Positions 41,134 through 49,934 are shown, numbered from the stretch's first letter. The stretch is DNA of 64,000 nucleotides from UBA3792 sp964426415 (GCA_964426415.1 CAYRQM010000005.1:1-64000), one strand, 5' to 3'. Numbers and translations: made by a program. Notes: generated by a model from the sequence alone, not told the origin.

Positions 41134-42966
41134 ATGGAACAAATACAAAAACGGAAGAAAAGGAGAAAAGTAGCACCGCGGTTTTATGTCATCGTCACCC
41201 TGTTTCTCGTGTTGATTATCGGGCTGACGGTCTTGCTGGGCTGGATGATTTCCCAAATGCCCGGCTGCAGCGGACGCACCGATTCGGACAATCCGCTGTC
41301 CAGCGCCAAAGGAACCAGCTCGGCGCCGACGCCCGCCGTGGACGAATCGGGCAATCCCATCACCCCCTCCCCCAGTCCGACGCCCGTGCCGACGCCGCAC
41401 ATGGTGTCCGCGTCCGACCCGTCGCAGTATGGCTACACCGCCCATCTTGAGGTGAACGGTTCGGAAATCAGTGCCACCGGCTATGTGCGCACGGCGACCA
41501 TCACCTTCCCTGCCGCCGCCGACTACTATGCCGACACCGTGGACGGCGTCCTCACGTTCCGTGGGAACAATTTCCGCAACAGCGCGTCGGCAGGTACGCT
41601 GCATCTGACCGAGAAGCGTTTGGAAACCATTTGGGACAAGACCATCGGCGCCTTGCAAAAGGGCAGTTCGTCCGGTTCTTGGTCGGGCTGCGGCTGGACG
41701 GGACAGCCGTTGATCGTGCATTGGTCGGAAGCGACGCGCAACACGCTCAACCGCAACGACTTCGCCAAAAACAAAGATTTGGTCGAGGTCATCTACCCGA
41801 CGGAGGACGGCAAAATCTACTTCTTGGATTTGGAAACGGGTGTGGAAACGCGTGCGCCCATCACGATGAACGTGCCCTTTAAGGGCACGGGCAGCATCGA
41901 CCCGCGCGGCTATCCGCTGCTGTACATCGGTTCGGGCGACGAATACGAATCCGACAGTCAGAAGTCCCGCGCCTACATCATCAGCCTGATCGACGGCAGT
42001 GTGCTGTACGAATTCGGCAAGCAGGGCACGGACAGCTTTGCAAAGCGCAACTGGTACGCCTACGACTCCGCGCCGCTGATTGACGCGACGACGGACACGC
42101 TCATCTATCCCGGTGAGAACGGCGTCATCTATACCATGAAGCTGAACACGTCGTACGATCCCGCCACGGGAACGCTGCGCGTCAATCCGGACAACGTGGT
42201 CAAGTTCCGCTACGACAGCTACAATTCCTACACCGAAATCGACGTGGCGGACTCCTCCCACAAATGGCTGGGCTATGAGGGCAGCGCGTCGGCTTGGAAC
42301 GGGTTTTTGTACCTGTCCAGCAACGACGGCCTGTTCCAATGCATCAACCTGAACACCATGCAGATCGTGTGGGTGGCGGACACCCAAGACGACACCAACG
42401 GCAGCCCCGTCTTGGACGTCATCTCCGAGACCGAAGCGTACCTGTATGTGGGCACGTCGCTGCACTTCAACAAGGACGGCAACGGCAAGGGCATCGCCCC
42501 GTTCTTCAAAATCAACGCCATGACGGGCGAAATCGTCAAGCAGTACGGGCTCACCGTGCACACTGTTTCGGGCGTGTCGGGCGGCATTCAATCCACCGCC
42601 GCCGTGGGCAGGGCGGGCAGCAACATCTCCGATTTGGTGTTCATCTCCATTGCGCGCTACCCCGACCGCGATACGGGCGTGCTGGTAGCGTTAGATAAGG
42701 AAACCTTTGAGGTGCGCTGGAAGATGGACATGGCGTGTTACAGCTGGTCGAGCCCCGCCGTCGTCTATACGAGCAACAACGAAGGGTATGTGCTGCAGGC
42801 GGATTCGGGCGGCAACATCTTCCTACTGGATGGCGCCACCGGCGCCGTGCTGGACACCGTCGCACCCACCGACAGCAATTTCGAAGCGTCGCCAGCCGTG
42901 TACGGCAACATCTTGGTGTTGGGCTGCCGCGGCGATCAGCAAATCTTCGGCATTCGCCTGTCGTAA
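41134..42966 (+). CDS. Beta-propeller membrane-anchored protein, paralogue 2
   Basis: A 610-residue paralogue of the preceding protein. A basic N-terminus and one transmembrane helix (about 17-43, ending MISQMPGC) anchor it. A Ser/Pro/Thr linker leads to the propeller, with FRGNNFRNSASAGT, SWSGCGWTGQPLIVHW, DGKIYFLDLETG and DPRGYPLLYIGSGDEY. The Cys at the end of the helix could be lipidated, but the helix is long for a lipoprotein signal. It begins 21 bp after paralogue 1 with CGGAGGT before the ATG, so the two are probably cotranscribed. A terminator follows. Confidence 0.88.
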   Translation: MEQIQKRKKRRKVAPRFYVIVTLFLVLIIGLTVLLGWMISQMPGCSGRTDSDNPLSSAKGTSSAPTPAVDESGNPITPSPSPTPVPTPHMVSASDPSQYGYTAHLEVNGSEISATGYVRTATITFPAAADYYADTVDGVLTFRGNNFRNSASAGTLHLTEKRLETIWDKTIGALQKGSSSGSWSGCGWTGQPLIVHWSEATRNTLNRNDFAKNKDLVEVIYPTEDGKIYFLDLETGVETRAPITMNVPFKGTGSIDPRGYPLLYIGSGDEYESDSQKSRAYIISLIDGSVLYEFGKQGTDSFAKRNWYAYDSAPLIDATTDTLIYPGENGVIYTMKLNTSYDPATGTLRVNPDNVVKFRYDSYNSYTEIDVADSSHKWLGYEGSASAWNGFLYLSSNDGLFQCINLNTMQIVWVADTQDDTNGSPVLDVISETEAYLYVGTSLHFNKDGNGKGIAPFFKINAMTGEIVKQYGLTVHTVSGVSGGIQSTAAVGRAGSNISDLVFISIARYPDRDTGVLVALDKETFEVRWKMDMACYSWSSPAVVYTSNNEGYVLQADSGGNIFLLDGATGAVLDTVAPTDSNFEASPAVYGNILVLGCRGDQQIFGIRLS

Positions 42967-42987
42967 CAAAAGAGCCAAACCAAATGG

Positions 42988-43019
42988 GGCTGCAGCAAGA
43001 AACGTTGCAGCCTTATTTT
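42988..43019 (+). terminator. Intrinsic terminator of the first two propeller genes
   Basis: GGCTGCAGC (42988-42996) pairs with GTTGCAGCC (43004-43012), loop AAGAAAC, then TTATTTT. Confidence 0.8.
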
Positions 43020-43039
43020 GCGAATACCCGTGTACACGG
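43016..43039 (+). repeat. Composite-repeat tail, copy in propeller cluster
   Basis: TTTTGCG-AATA-CCCGTGTACACGG, followed by TTTCGGGGAAG as in the copies at 25.3 and 34.65 kb. It directly abuts the terminator. Confidence 0.7.
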
Positions 43040-43073
43040 TTTTCGGGGAAGATGCGCAAATAACGCTCCATCT

Positions 43074-43147
43074 GTCATCCTGAGGCTGCGCCCAAGGATC
43101 TCGAACGCAAACGGGAGATTCTTCGGCACTTCGTGCCTCAGAATGAC
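43074..43147 (+). repeat. 74-bp inverted-end element, copy 3
   Basis: Ends GTCATCCTGAGGC and GCCTCAGAATGAC (one mismatch in 13 bp), inner arms AAGGATCT and AGATTCTT, inner hairpin GGCAC-TTC-GTGCC. Confidence 0.88.
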
Positions 43148-43192
43148 CCAGCGGCTTGGTGTTACTTCCGTAAACAAGTTTCTTGCTATGAT

Positions 43193-43429
43193 GGCGGCTT
43201 CGCCGCCGAATTGTTCGGCGGCGCTTTGCGCACGCCGAGGCGCTTCGCTTATTATGAGCGACGGTATTTCCCCGTGCGCGGGGAAAACCGCGCTGTTCGT
43301 CGCTTTGCTCCTCGGCGATGCTTCGCATCGCTCCCGTACCTTTGCAGGGTTACGCGCACACGCGGAATGTTCGCCGCGTCCCGCGGCTCCATTCGACAGC
43401 GGTATGGGTTTCTCGGTCGCGCTGCGACC
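43193..43429 (+). repeat. Array of six perfect hairpins
   Basis: Stem-loops at 43193-43207 (GGCGG-CTTCG-CCGCC), 43216-43237, 43258-43303 (outer GCGACG/CGTCGC with an inner CCCCG/CGGGG stem), 43315-43331 (GCGATG-CTTCG-CATCGC), 43373-43387 (GCCGCG-TCC-CGCGGC) and 43415-43429 (GGTCGC-GCT-GCGACC). No coding frame explains them. The surrounding stretch 43020-43745 has no gene. Confidence 0.75.
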
Positions 43430-43454
43430 TACGAAGCCGCCCGAACCTTCCCAG

Positions 43455-43762
43455 AGTAGCGTGAAGAACTCCCAATATTCCCAATTATCTTGCACACGGG
43501 TTCCCCAACCAAAGAGGCAAATTTGCATACCTGCCAAATAGTTTGCATTTGGCGGCTTGCGTCGATGCGCCGAATACGGTATAATACGGTCATGGCTAAG
43601 AAACAGACAGTAGCGTGAAGAACTCCCAATATTCCCAATTATCTTGCACACGGGTTCCCCAACCAAAGAGGCAAATTTGCATACCTGCCAAATAGTTTGC
43701 ATTTGGCGGCTTGCGTCGATGCGCCGAATACGGTATAATACGGTCATGGCTAAGAAACAGAC
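43455..43762 (+). repeat. Perfect 154-bp tandem duplication over a promoter and start codon
   Basis: Copy 1 is 43455-43608 and copy 2 is 43609-43762; I see no difference between them. Each holds TTGCGT-17-TATAAT, the ATG and the first five codons of the propeller gene plus part of the sixth. In copy 1 the frame reads MAKKQTVA and stops. Each unit also has the palindrome GCAAATTTGC and the inverted repeat CCAAAT/ATTTGG near the -35. Confidence 0.93.
43711..43739 (+). promoter_or_regulatory. Promoter of paralogue 3, giving a leaderless mRNA
   Basis: TTGCGT (43711-43716), 17-bp spacer, TATAAT (43734-43739). The ATG at 43746 begins seven bases after the -10, at the expected transcription start, and there is no ribosome binding site. 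An identical promoter lies at 43557-43585 in the first duplicate. Confidence 0.8.
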
Positions 43763-45611
43763 GCGCACCATTCGTCCCAACTTCATCCGTTTTTGCATCT
43801 CCATCCTCATCCTCGTCGTGGCGGTGGTGGTGTTGCTTGTGACGCTGACGCTGGACTGCACGTCCTCCGTCGCGCCCAAAAGCTGCGGCGCCAACGATTA
43901 TGTTTCCATCCAAACCGATCCCGTTGTGGACGTTTCCGCCACCAACGATGCTTCCGGCATGACCACCATGCAAAACGGCGCCGCCACCCTCATTACGGGT
44001 GCGATTCCGCTGCCCGACGGCGTTTCCTATACGGTCACGGCAGCCGAGTCCGCCAAGCCCGCGCTGTTGGGCTTCACCTACGAAATCCGCCGCAACAACA
44101 TGGTCGAAACCTACACCTCCAATCCCGACGCCAACACGTTTACCTTTGGCAGCGACGCCTCCTATTCCACCGTGGCGGGCGTCACCACCTTTGCGGGCAA
44201 TCACTACCGCAACGGCTTCGCCTACGGCACGTCGACGGTCACCTTGGAGCGCCTTTCCACGCAATGGTCGAGCAGCATTTCGGCGCGCAACGGCTTTGCG
44301 GGCGTTTGCTGGACGGGGCAGCCCCTTGTGGTCACTTGGACGGGCGACACGCTGAAAACCTTGGGCGTGCGCGACGAATTCAAGCTCAAAGATTCCCTCA
44401 ACGAGGTCATCCAATGCGCGGCGGACGGCAACATCTACTTTTACGAGCTGGAAACCGGCTCCATGACCCGCGCCAAAATCTCCGTCAACGTGAACATGTT
44501 CGGCACGCCCACGCTGGATCCGCGCGGCTATCCCATGCTGTATGTCGGACAGGGGCTCAACGAGCCCGGCACAGACGCCAACCGTTCCGCCATCTATCCT
44601 GTCAACCTCATCACCAATCAGGTGCTGTCGCCCATCGTCAGCGGAAAGGACTACACGGGCAACCGCAGCGATTGGTCGGCGTTCGATTCCAGCCCGCTCA
44701 TCATCGAGGACACCCTCATTTGGCCGTCGGAAAACGGCGTGCTCTACCTCATTCCGCTGAACACCGCCTACGACGCGGCGGCGGGCACCATCACCATCGC
44801 GCCGAAGGATCGCCTCAAATACCGCTACACGGGCACGGGCTACGTCAGCACCTCCACGGCGGGCAAGCGTTGGTACGGCTATGAATCCAGCGTGGCGGCG
44901 TTCCGTCACTACCTCTACCTGACGGACAACGGCGGCAGGCTGCAGTGCGTCGATCTCAACACGCTCAAGCTCCTGTTCGTCACCGACGTCGGCTACGACA
45001 CCGACGCGACGCCCGTCATCGAAGAAAACGGCAACGACGGCACGATCTATGTCTACACAGTCAGTCAGGTCGACCCGACGGCGGCAAACGCCGTTTCGGT
45101 GGTGACCAAGGTCAACGGGCTGACGGGCGCCATCGTCTGGTCGAAGGAAATCCTTGGCAAGACGGGCGAAAAGGGCGGCGGCAAGGCGACGCCGCACATC
45201 GGCAAAAGCGGCACGACCATCGGCAACCTGCTCATTTGTGCGTTCTACAACGTGGCAATCGATGCGACGGACGCCGACGGCAACGTCACCACCGCTTACG
45301 GCGGCAAGGTCGTCGCGTACGACCGCACAAGCGGCGCCGAGCAATGGACGATCACGCTGCCAAGCGGCGCAGGCTTTACGTCGTCGCCGCTGGTCACCTA
45401 CGATTCCCGCGGCAATGCGTATCTCGTCCTTTGCACAAGCACGGGCGACGTGCTGCTCTACAACGCCGCATCCCCCGGCAACAACGCCCTGTCCACGCTG
45501 CATTTGGGCGAGCGCATCGACGCGACGCCCGTATCGTTCGGAAATTACATCGTCGTCGCCACCACCGGCACCGCCGAGCAGCCCAAGGTGCATTGTCTGC
45601 TGCTTCAGTAA
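43746..45611 (+). CDS. Beta-propeller membrane-anchored protein, paralogue 3
   Basis: A 621-residue paralogue of the two preceding proteins. It starts MAKKQTRTIRPNFIRF and has one transmembrane helix (about 16-38). The external propeller begins near residue 100. Landmarks are FAGNHYRNGFAYGT, GFAGVCWTGQPLVVTW, DGNIYFYELETG, DPRGYPMLYVGQGLNE and YGYESSVAAFRHYLYLTDNG. It diverges more than paralogues 1 and 2 do from each other and is separated from them by repeat elements. Its promoter ends seven bases before the ATG, so translation is probably leaderless. Confidence 0.87.
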   Translation: MAKKQTRTIRPNFIRFCISILILVVAVVVLLVTLTLDCTSSVAPKSCGANDYVSIQTDPVVDVSATNDASGMTTMQNGAATLITGAIPLPDGVSYTVTAAESAKPALLGFTYEIRRNNMVETYTSNPDANTFTFGSDASYSTVAGVTTFAGNHYRNGFAYGTSTVTLERLSTQWSSSISARNGFAGVCWTGQPLVVTWTGDTLKTLGVRDEFKLKDSLNEVIQCAADGNIYFYELETGSMTRAKISVNVNMFGTPTLDPRGYPMLYVGQGLNEPGTDANRSAIYPVNLITNQVLSPIVSGKDYTGNRSDWSAFDSSPLIIEDTLIWPSENGVLYLIPLNTAYDAAAGTITIAPKDRLKYRYTGTGYVSTSTAGKRWYGYESSVAAFRHYLYLTDNGGRLQCVDLNTLKLLFVTDVGYDTDATPVIEENGNDGTIYVYTVSQVDPTAANAVSVVTKVNGLTGAIVWSKEILGKTGEKGGGKATPHIGKSGTTIGNLLICAFYNVAIDATDADGNVTTAYGGKVVAYDRTSGAEQWTITLPSGAGFTSSPLVTYDSRGNAYLVLCTSTGDVLLYNAASPGNNALSTLHLGERIDATPVSFGNYIVVATTGTAEQPKVHCLLLQ

Positions 45612-45623
45612 TTCATTTGCTTC

Positions 45624-45649
45624 GCCGCTCGGCTTCGGGCGGCTTTTTT
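45624..45649 (+). terminator. Intrinsic terminator after paralogue 3
   Basis: GCCGC (45624-45628) with GCGGC (45639-45643) and inner CG pairs, followed by six T. Confidence 0.85.
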
Positions 45650-45734
45650 GTGTCCTCATTTTGCAGGACGGCTTGCAGCCGCAACGGTTTTTTGCGGCAG
45701 GAAACAGAAAAAATGCAATTGTTTTCAGAATTGC

Positions 45735-45763
45735 TTGCAAAAATCGCGCGAATTTGGTATGGT
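45735..45763 (+). promoter_or_regulatory. Promoter of the surE operon
   Basis: TTGCAA (45735-45740), 17-bp spacer, TATGGT (45758-45763). Confidence 0.65.
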
Positions 45764-45812
45764 AGTACAAATAGGTCGTGGGCGGATTTGCCCACGCGGC
45801 AAAGGAACGAGT

Positions 45813-46574
45813 ATGCGAATTTTACTGTGTAACGACGACGGCATCGATGCGGCGGGCATCCGTGCGCTGCTTGCCGCCTTGGCGCCCCACCACACGGTCG
45901 CCGTCTGCGCGCCCGAACGGCAGCAGAGTGCGGTCAGCAAGGCGCTTACCCTCTATACGCCGCTGCGCGCCGAACGGCGCGTGCTTTCGGGCTATCCCGA
46001 CGTGCCCGCGTACGCCATCAGCGGAACGCCCGTGGACTGCGTGCGGCTGGGGCTTGGCAATTTCTTGGATGCGCGCCCCGATCTGTGCATTTCGGGCATC
46101 AATTTGGGGCCGAATCTTGGCACCGACACGCTGTATTCCGGCACCTGCGCGGCGGCGGGCGAAGCGGCGGTGCGGGGCATTCCCGCCATTGCAGTCTCCT
46201 CGATCAGCTTTGCGCCCAAGCATTTGGACGCGGCGGCGCAGGTTGCGCTGCAGATGGTCGATTTTGTGTCGCGGCATCCGCTGCCCATGGGCGTCTACTA
46301 CAACGTCAACGTCCCCGACGCACCCTTTGCCGCCCTGCGCGGGCTGCGCAAGACGGGTTTGGGCGTCATTGCATATCGGGAGCGCTACGAGGAGCGGATT
46401 GACACCATCGCGCATCCCTACTTTTGGGCGCCGCGGGAAAAGCTGCTGCCCACCACGGAACGGGACACCGACGAGCGCTGGACGGCGGAGGGCTGGGTCA
46501 CCGTGACGCCGCTGACCTACGACAACGCCTGCATGGACGTATTGTGCAATATGACCGAAACGGAGCAGCTTTGA
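45813..46574 (+). CDS. surE: 5'/3'-nucleotidase SurE
   Basis: A 253-residue SurE, a metal-dependent nucleoside monophosphate phosphatase of the cytoplasm. The metal site is visible as MRILLCNDDGIDAAGIR (Asp8, Asp9), the loop serine in ERQQSAVSKALTLYTP and the Asn in SGINLGPNLGTDTLYSGTC. AAAGGAACG lies before the ATG. It heads a run of same-strand genes with very short gaps: surE, an RpiR-type regulator, a flavoprotein, cmk, plsC and ispH-S1. Confidence 0.95.
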   Translation: MRILLCNDDGIDAAGIRALLAALAPHHTVAVCAPERQQSAVSKALTLYTPLRAERRVLSGYPDVPAYAISGTPVDCVRLGLGNFLDARPDLCISGINLGPNLGTDTLYSGTCAAAGEAAVRGIPAIAVSSISFAPKHLDAAAQVALQMVDFVSRHPLPMGVYYNVNVPDAPFAALRGLRKTGLGVIAYRERYEERIDTIAHPYFWAPREKLLPTTERDTDERWTAEGWVTVTPLTYDNACMDVLCNMTETEQL

Positions 46575-46576
46575 GC

Positions 46577-47425
46577 ATGGAACAGCTATTGGATGAAATT
46601 GCAGAACGGCGCGACCATCTCTCTAAGGGACAAAAGCGCATTGCCGACTATATCCTGAACGCCTATGAGCAGGCGGCGTTTATGACGGCGTCCAAGCTGG
46701 GCGATACGGTGGGCGTCTCCGAATCCACGGTGGTGCGGTTTGCCACGGTGTTGGGACGGGACGGCTATCCCGCCCTGCAGAGCGAGCTGCAAGAGCTGAT
46801 TCGCAATAAGCTCACCACGGTACAGCGGGTGCAGATGGCGGCAAGCATGCAGCGGGAGGACGTCATCCGCACCGTCATGCAAAAGGACATGGGCGACATT
46901 CGCAACACGTTGGACACGGTGGATTACGAGCAGTTTTCCGCCGCCATCGACGCACTTTTGGGGGCAAGGCGCATCTATGTGCTGGGGCTGCGCTCCGCGA
47001 TGCCCATGGCGCAATTTCTTTCCTATTATCTCGACTACATCTGCGACGGCGTCATGTTCATCAACGGCGCCGTGCAGGATTTGCGGGAACGCATGGTGCG
47101 GCTGAACGAAGCCGACGTGCTGATTGGCATTTCCTTCCCGCGATACAGCGCCCGCACCGTGGACGCCATGCGCTATGCCAAATCGCGCGGCGCGAAGGTC
47201 GTCGCGCTGACGGATCGGTGCGATTCGCCCGCCGGAAAAGAGGCGGACATCTGTCTTTGCGCCAAGAGCGATATGGCATCGTTTGCCGATTCGTTCGTGG
47301 CGCCGCTTTCGCTGATGAACGCCATCATCGTGGCGTTGGGGCTTTCCCGCAAGGACGAAGCCGAAAAGCACTTGCAGCAGCTCGAAGACGTTTGGGGCTT
47401 CGAGGGCGTCTATTTGGAACGATAG
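46577..47425 (+). CDS. MurR/RpiR-family transcriptional regulator
   Basis: A 282-residue regulator. The N-terminal HTH_6 domain (about 1-77) contains KGQKRIADYILNAYEQAAFM and VGVSESTVVRFATVLGRDGY. The C-terminal SIS domain (about 120-260), which senses phosphosugars in this family, includes RRIYVLGLRSAMPMAQFLS and DVLIGISFPRYSARTVDAM. The ATG lies two bases after the surE stop. No sugar genes are nearby, so its effector and targets are unclear. Confidence 0.92.
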   Translation: MEQLLDEIAERRDHLSKGQKRIADYILNAYEQAAFMTASKLGDTVGVSESTVVRFATVLGRDGYPALQSELQELIRNKLTTVQRVQMAASMQREDVIRTVMQKDMGDIRNTLDTVDYEQFSAAIDALLGARRIYVLGLRSAMPMAQFLSYYLDYICDGVMFINGAVQDLRERMVRLNEADVLIGISFPRYSARTVDAMRYAKSRGAKVVALTDRCDSPAGKEADICLCAKSDMASFADSFVAPLSLMNAIIVALGLSRKDEAEKHLQQLEDVWGFEGVYLER

Positions 47426-47434
47426 GGGGGCAAC

Positions 47435-48658
47435 ATGAAGGTAGCGATTATCGGCGGCGGCGCCGCAGGTCAGCTTGCCGCGATCAAAGCGGCAGAAAAC
47501 GGACACGCGGTACACCTGTTCGAACAAAACGACAAGCTGGGCAAAAAGCTTTTCATCACGGGCAAGGGGCGGTGCAACGTCACCAACGCCGCCGACCGTG
47601 ACGGGTTCTTTCGCCATGTGGCGCGCAATCCCCGCTTCCTGTACAGCGCCTACGCAGGCTTTTCCGCCGACGACATGATCGCCCTCATCGAAGCGGCGGG
47701 CGTGCCCACCAAGGTGGAACGGGGGCTGAGGGTGTTTCCCGCGTCCGACAAATCCAGCGATATTCTCAAAGCCTTGGAAAAAACGCTGCGTGCGCGCGGC
47801 GTGCAGATTCACCTCAACACGCAGGTTTCCGAAATTCTCACCGTGGGCGGCGCCGTGGCAGGCGTGCGCATTGGGCAAACGAAGGAGCCGTTCGACGCGG
47901 TCATTTTGGCGACGGGCGGGCTCAGCTATCCCTCCACGGGCAGCACGGGAGACGGGCTGCTGTTCGCCGAAAAGCTGGGACACGCCATCCAACCGCCCAC
48001 CGCCTCCCTCGTCCCCTTGGAAACGGCGGAAGCGTGGTGCGGTGAGCTTTCGGGCGTCACCCTCAAAAATGTCGTGCTGACCGCCTTCCAAGGCGGCAAA
48101 GAGGTGTACTCCGAGCTGGGCGAGATGCTCTTTACCCATTTCGGCGTCAGCGGGCCGCTGGTGCTGTCCTGCTCGGCGCGCATCGCCGAAGCGCCCAAGG
48201 GCGTGGTACTGTCCATCGACCTGAAGCCGGGGCTGTCCGCCGAACAATTAGAAGCGCGGTTGATCCGCGACCTGTCCGCCAATCCCAAAAAGACCGTGGG
48301 CGGCGCGTTCTATGGGCTTTTGCCCCAGCGGCTGCTTGGCGTGGTGCTCAAAGAGGCGGGCGTTGACGCAGCGGCGCCGGCGGCGAATTTTTCTAAGGCA
48401 CAGCGCAATGCGCTTTGCGAAACGCTGAAGGGGCTCAAGCTGCGTGTGACGGGCGCACGTCCCATCGCGGAGGCGATCATCACCCGCGGCGGCGTGTGCG
48501 TGGGCGAGGTCAACCCGTCCACCATGGAATCCAAGCGCATCAAGGGGCTGTACTTCGCGGGCGAGCTGCTGGACGTGGACGCATTTACGGGCGGATTCAA
48601 TCTGCAAATCGCATGGTCTACGGGCGCGCTGGCGGGCAACAGCGTCGGAAAGGCTTAA
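47435..48658 (+). CDS. HI0933-like (YhiN-type) FAD-dependent oxidoreductase
   Basis: A 407-residue flavoprotein. The N-terminal dinucleotide-binding motif is VAIIGGGAAGQLAAIKAAE, followed by the family motif KKLFITGKGRCNVTNAAD and, near residue 160, ILATGGLSYPSTGSTGDG. The C-terminus FAGELLDVDAFTGGFNLQIA is also typical. This family is widespread and often sits next to cmk in Clostridia, as here, but its substrate is unknown. GGGGGGCAAC lies before the ATG. It ends one base before cmk. Confidence 0.93.
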   Translation: MKVAIIGGGAAGQLAAIKAAENGHAVHLFEQNDKLGKKLFITGKGRCNVTNAADRDGFFRHVARNPRFLYSAYAGFSADDMIALIEAAGVPTKVERGLRVFPASDKSSDILKALEKTLRARGVQIHLNTQVSEILTVGGAVAGVRIGQTKEPFDAVILATGGLSYPSTGSTGDGLLFAEKLGHAIQPPTASLVPLETAEAWCGELSGVTLKNVVLTAFQGGKEVYSELGEMLFTHFGVSGPLVLSCSARIAEAPKGVVLSIDLKPGLSAEQLEARLIRDLSANPKKTVGGAFYGLLPQRLLGVVLKEAGVDAAAPAANFSKAQRNALCETLKGLKLRVTGARPIAEAIITRGGVCVGEVNPSTMESKRIKGLYFAGELLDVDAFTGGFNLQIAWSTGALAGNSVGKA

Positions 48659-48659
48659 T

Positions 48660-49346
48660 ATGCAATACAGCATCGGCATCGACGGCCCCGCAGGCGCGGG
48701 CAAAAGCACCGTCGCCAAGACGGTGGCAAAGCGGTTGGGCATCCCCTATCTGGACACGGGGGCGATGTATCGCGCCATCGCGGTCTACTTTCAACAGCAC
48801 GGCGTCGCGTTTACCGATACGGCGCGCATCACGGCGCTGACGGGCGACGCCGACATCTCCGTCCACTATGAAAACGGCGAACAGCGGCTCTTTGCCGACG
48901 GCGTCGACGTGACGGCGCTTTTGCGCACCGAAGAAATCGGACGAGGCGCGTCGCTGGTGAGCGCCGTTCCCGCCGTGCGCGACAAATTGGCATCCATGCA
49001 GCGCGCCGTGGCAATGGAACGCCCCGTGGTCATGGACGGCAGGGACATCTGCACCAACGTGCTGCCCGACACGCCATACAAGTTTTTCGTCACCGCGTCG
49101 GCACAGGAACGCGCAAAGCGGCGCTGCCGCCAGCTGGAACAAAACGGCGAAGCGGCGGATTACGACAAGATTTTGGCGGACATCGTCGCACGCGACAAGC
49201 AGGACAGCGAACGCGCCTATAAGCCCCTGTACTGCGGCGCCGATACGACCCGCATCGACACGACCGCGCTCACCATCGAGCAGGCGGTGGACACCATTCT
49301 TGCGGAGGTAGCAACATGCTCTACGTGTTCGGACGCATCTTTATAA
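48660..49346 (+). CDS. cmk: Cytidylate kinase
   Basis: A 228-residue CMP/dCMP kinase. The P-loop is GIDGPAGAGKST (about residues 6-17). LDTGAMYRAIAVYFQ forms the nucleotide-binding region. MDGRDICTNVLPD and the lid ARDKQDSERAYKPLY are characteristic. It supplies CDP for nucleic acids and lipids. Its last 31 bases overlap plsC in another frame, which is unusually long for this operon and makes the last ten residues species-specific. Confidence 0.96.
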   Translation: MQYSIGIDGPAGAGKSTVAKTVAKRLGIPYLDTGAMYRAIAVYFQQHGVAFTDTARITALTGDADISVHYENGEQRLFADGVDVTALLRTEEIGRGASLVSAVPAVRDKLASMQRAVAMERPVVMDGRDICTNVLPDTPYKFFVTASAQERAKRRCRQLEQNGEAADYDKILADIVARDKQDSERAYKPLYCGADTTRIDTTALTIEQAVDTILAEVATCSTCSDASL

Positions 49347-49915
49347 AGCCGTTCATCCTGCTGTTTTTGCGTCCCAAGGTGCTAAACCGCGGCGCGCTGC
49401 AGCGCAAGGGAAAGGTCATCTACGTCTCCAATCACGACAAGATGAGCGACCCCATCTGGGTCGGCTGCCTCGTGCCGCGCAACATCCATTTCATGGCAAA
49501 GTCCACCCTCTTTCACTCCAAGCTGATGCGCTTTTTCTTTCGCATCCTGCTGTGCTTCCCCGTCTCCCAGCGCACGGCGGACACGTCCTCCATCAAGCAC
49601 GCCGTCAAGCTGCTCAACAAGGGCAAAGCGTTCGGCGTCTTTCCGGAGGGACACCGTTCCGCCACCGGAACGGAGATGGACGCCTTCGACAAGGGCTGCG
49701 CGTTCATTGCGCTGCGCGCCGACGCGCCCATCGTGCCGCTGTATGTGGATCACCGTCCCCGCAAGGCGGGACAGCGGATGCGCGTCGCGGTGGGGAATCC
49801 CATCTATCCCGCCGAGATCAAGGCGCGCTGCAAAGCCAAGAAAGCGGTCGACGCCGTGAACTGCGCACTGATGGACGCCATGATGGGGCTGAAGGAAGCG
49901 GCGGAAAGCCTATAA
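49316..49915 (+). CDS. plsC: 1-acyl-glycerol-3-phosphate acyltransferase
   Basis: A 199-residue PlsC-type acyltransferase that converts lysophosphatidic to phosphatidic acid at the membrane. Catalytic motif I is SNHDKMSDP (HxxxxD) near residue 39, and motif III is GVFPEGHRSATG near residue 107. The N-terminal helix LYVFGRIFIKPFILLFL is membrane-associated. GGAGGTAG in the cmk sequence is the ribosome binding site, and the gene overlaps cmk by 31 bp. cmk-plsC-ispH-S1 is a known clostridial gene order. Confidence 0.94.
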   Translation: MLYVFGRIFIKPFILLFLRPKVLNRGALQRKGKVIYVSNHDKMSDPIWVGCLVPRNIHFMAKSTLFHSKLMRFFFRILLCFPVSQRTADTSSIKHAVKLLNKGKAFGVFPEGHRSATGTEMDAFDKGCAFIALRADAPIVPLYVDHRPRKAGQRMRVAVGNPIYPAEIKARCKAKKAVDAVNCALMDAMMGLKEAAESL

Positions 49916-49934
49916 GAAAGGAACCATACGTCCT

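Noticed and set aside
43263..43290. Sequence resembling a type I-E CRISPR repeat (GGTATTTCCCCG followed by CGCGGGGAAAACC)
   Set aside because: It occurs once, with no second repeat at spacer distance and no cas genes in the window. It is part of a larger stem-loop in a hairpin array.
43596..45770. A 724-codon open frame on the minus strand opposite propeller paralogue 3
   Set aside because: It is a shadow of GC-rich codon use; the plus strand has the signal helix, repeats and paralogues. Similar long antisense frames opposite the nucleotidase, secA and ABC genes were dropped for the same reason.
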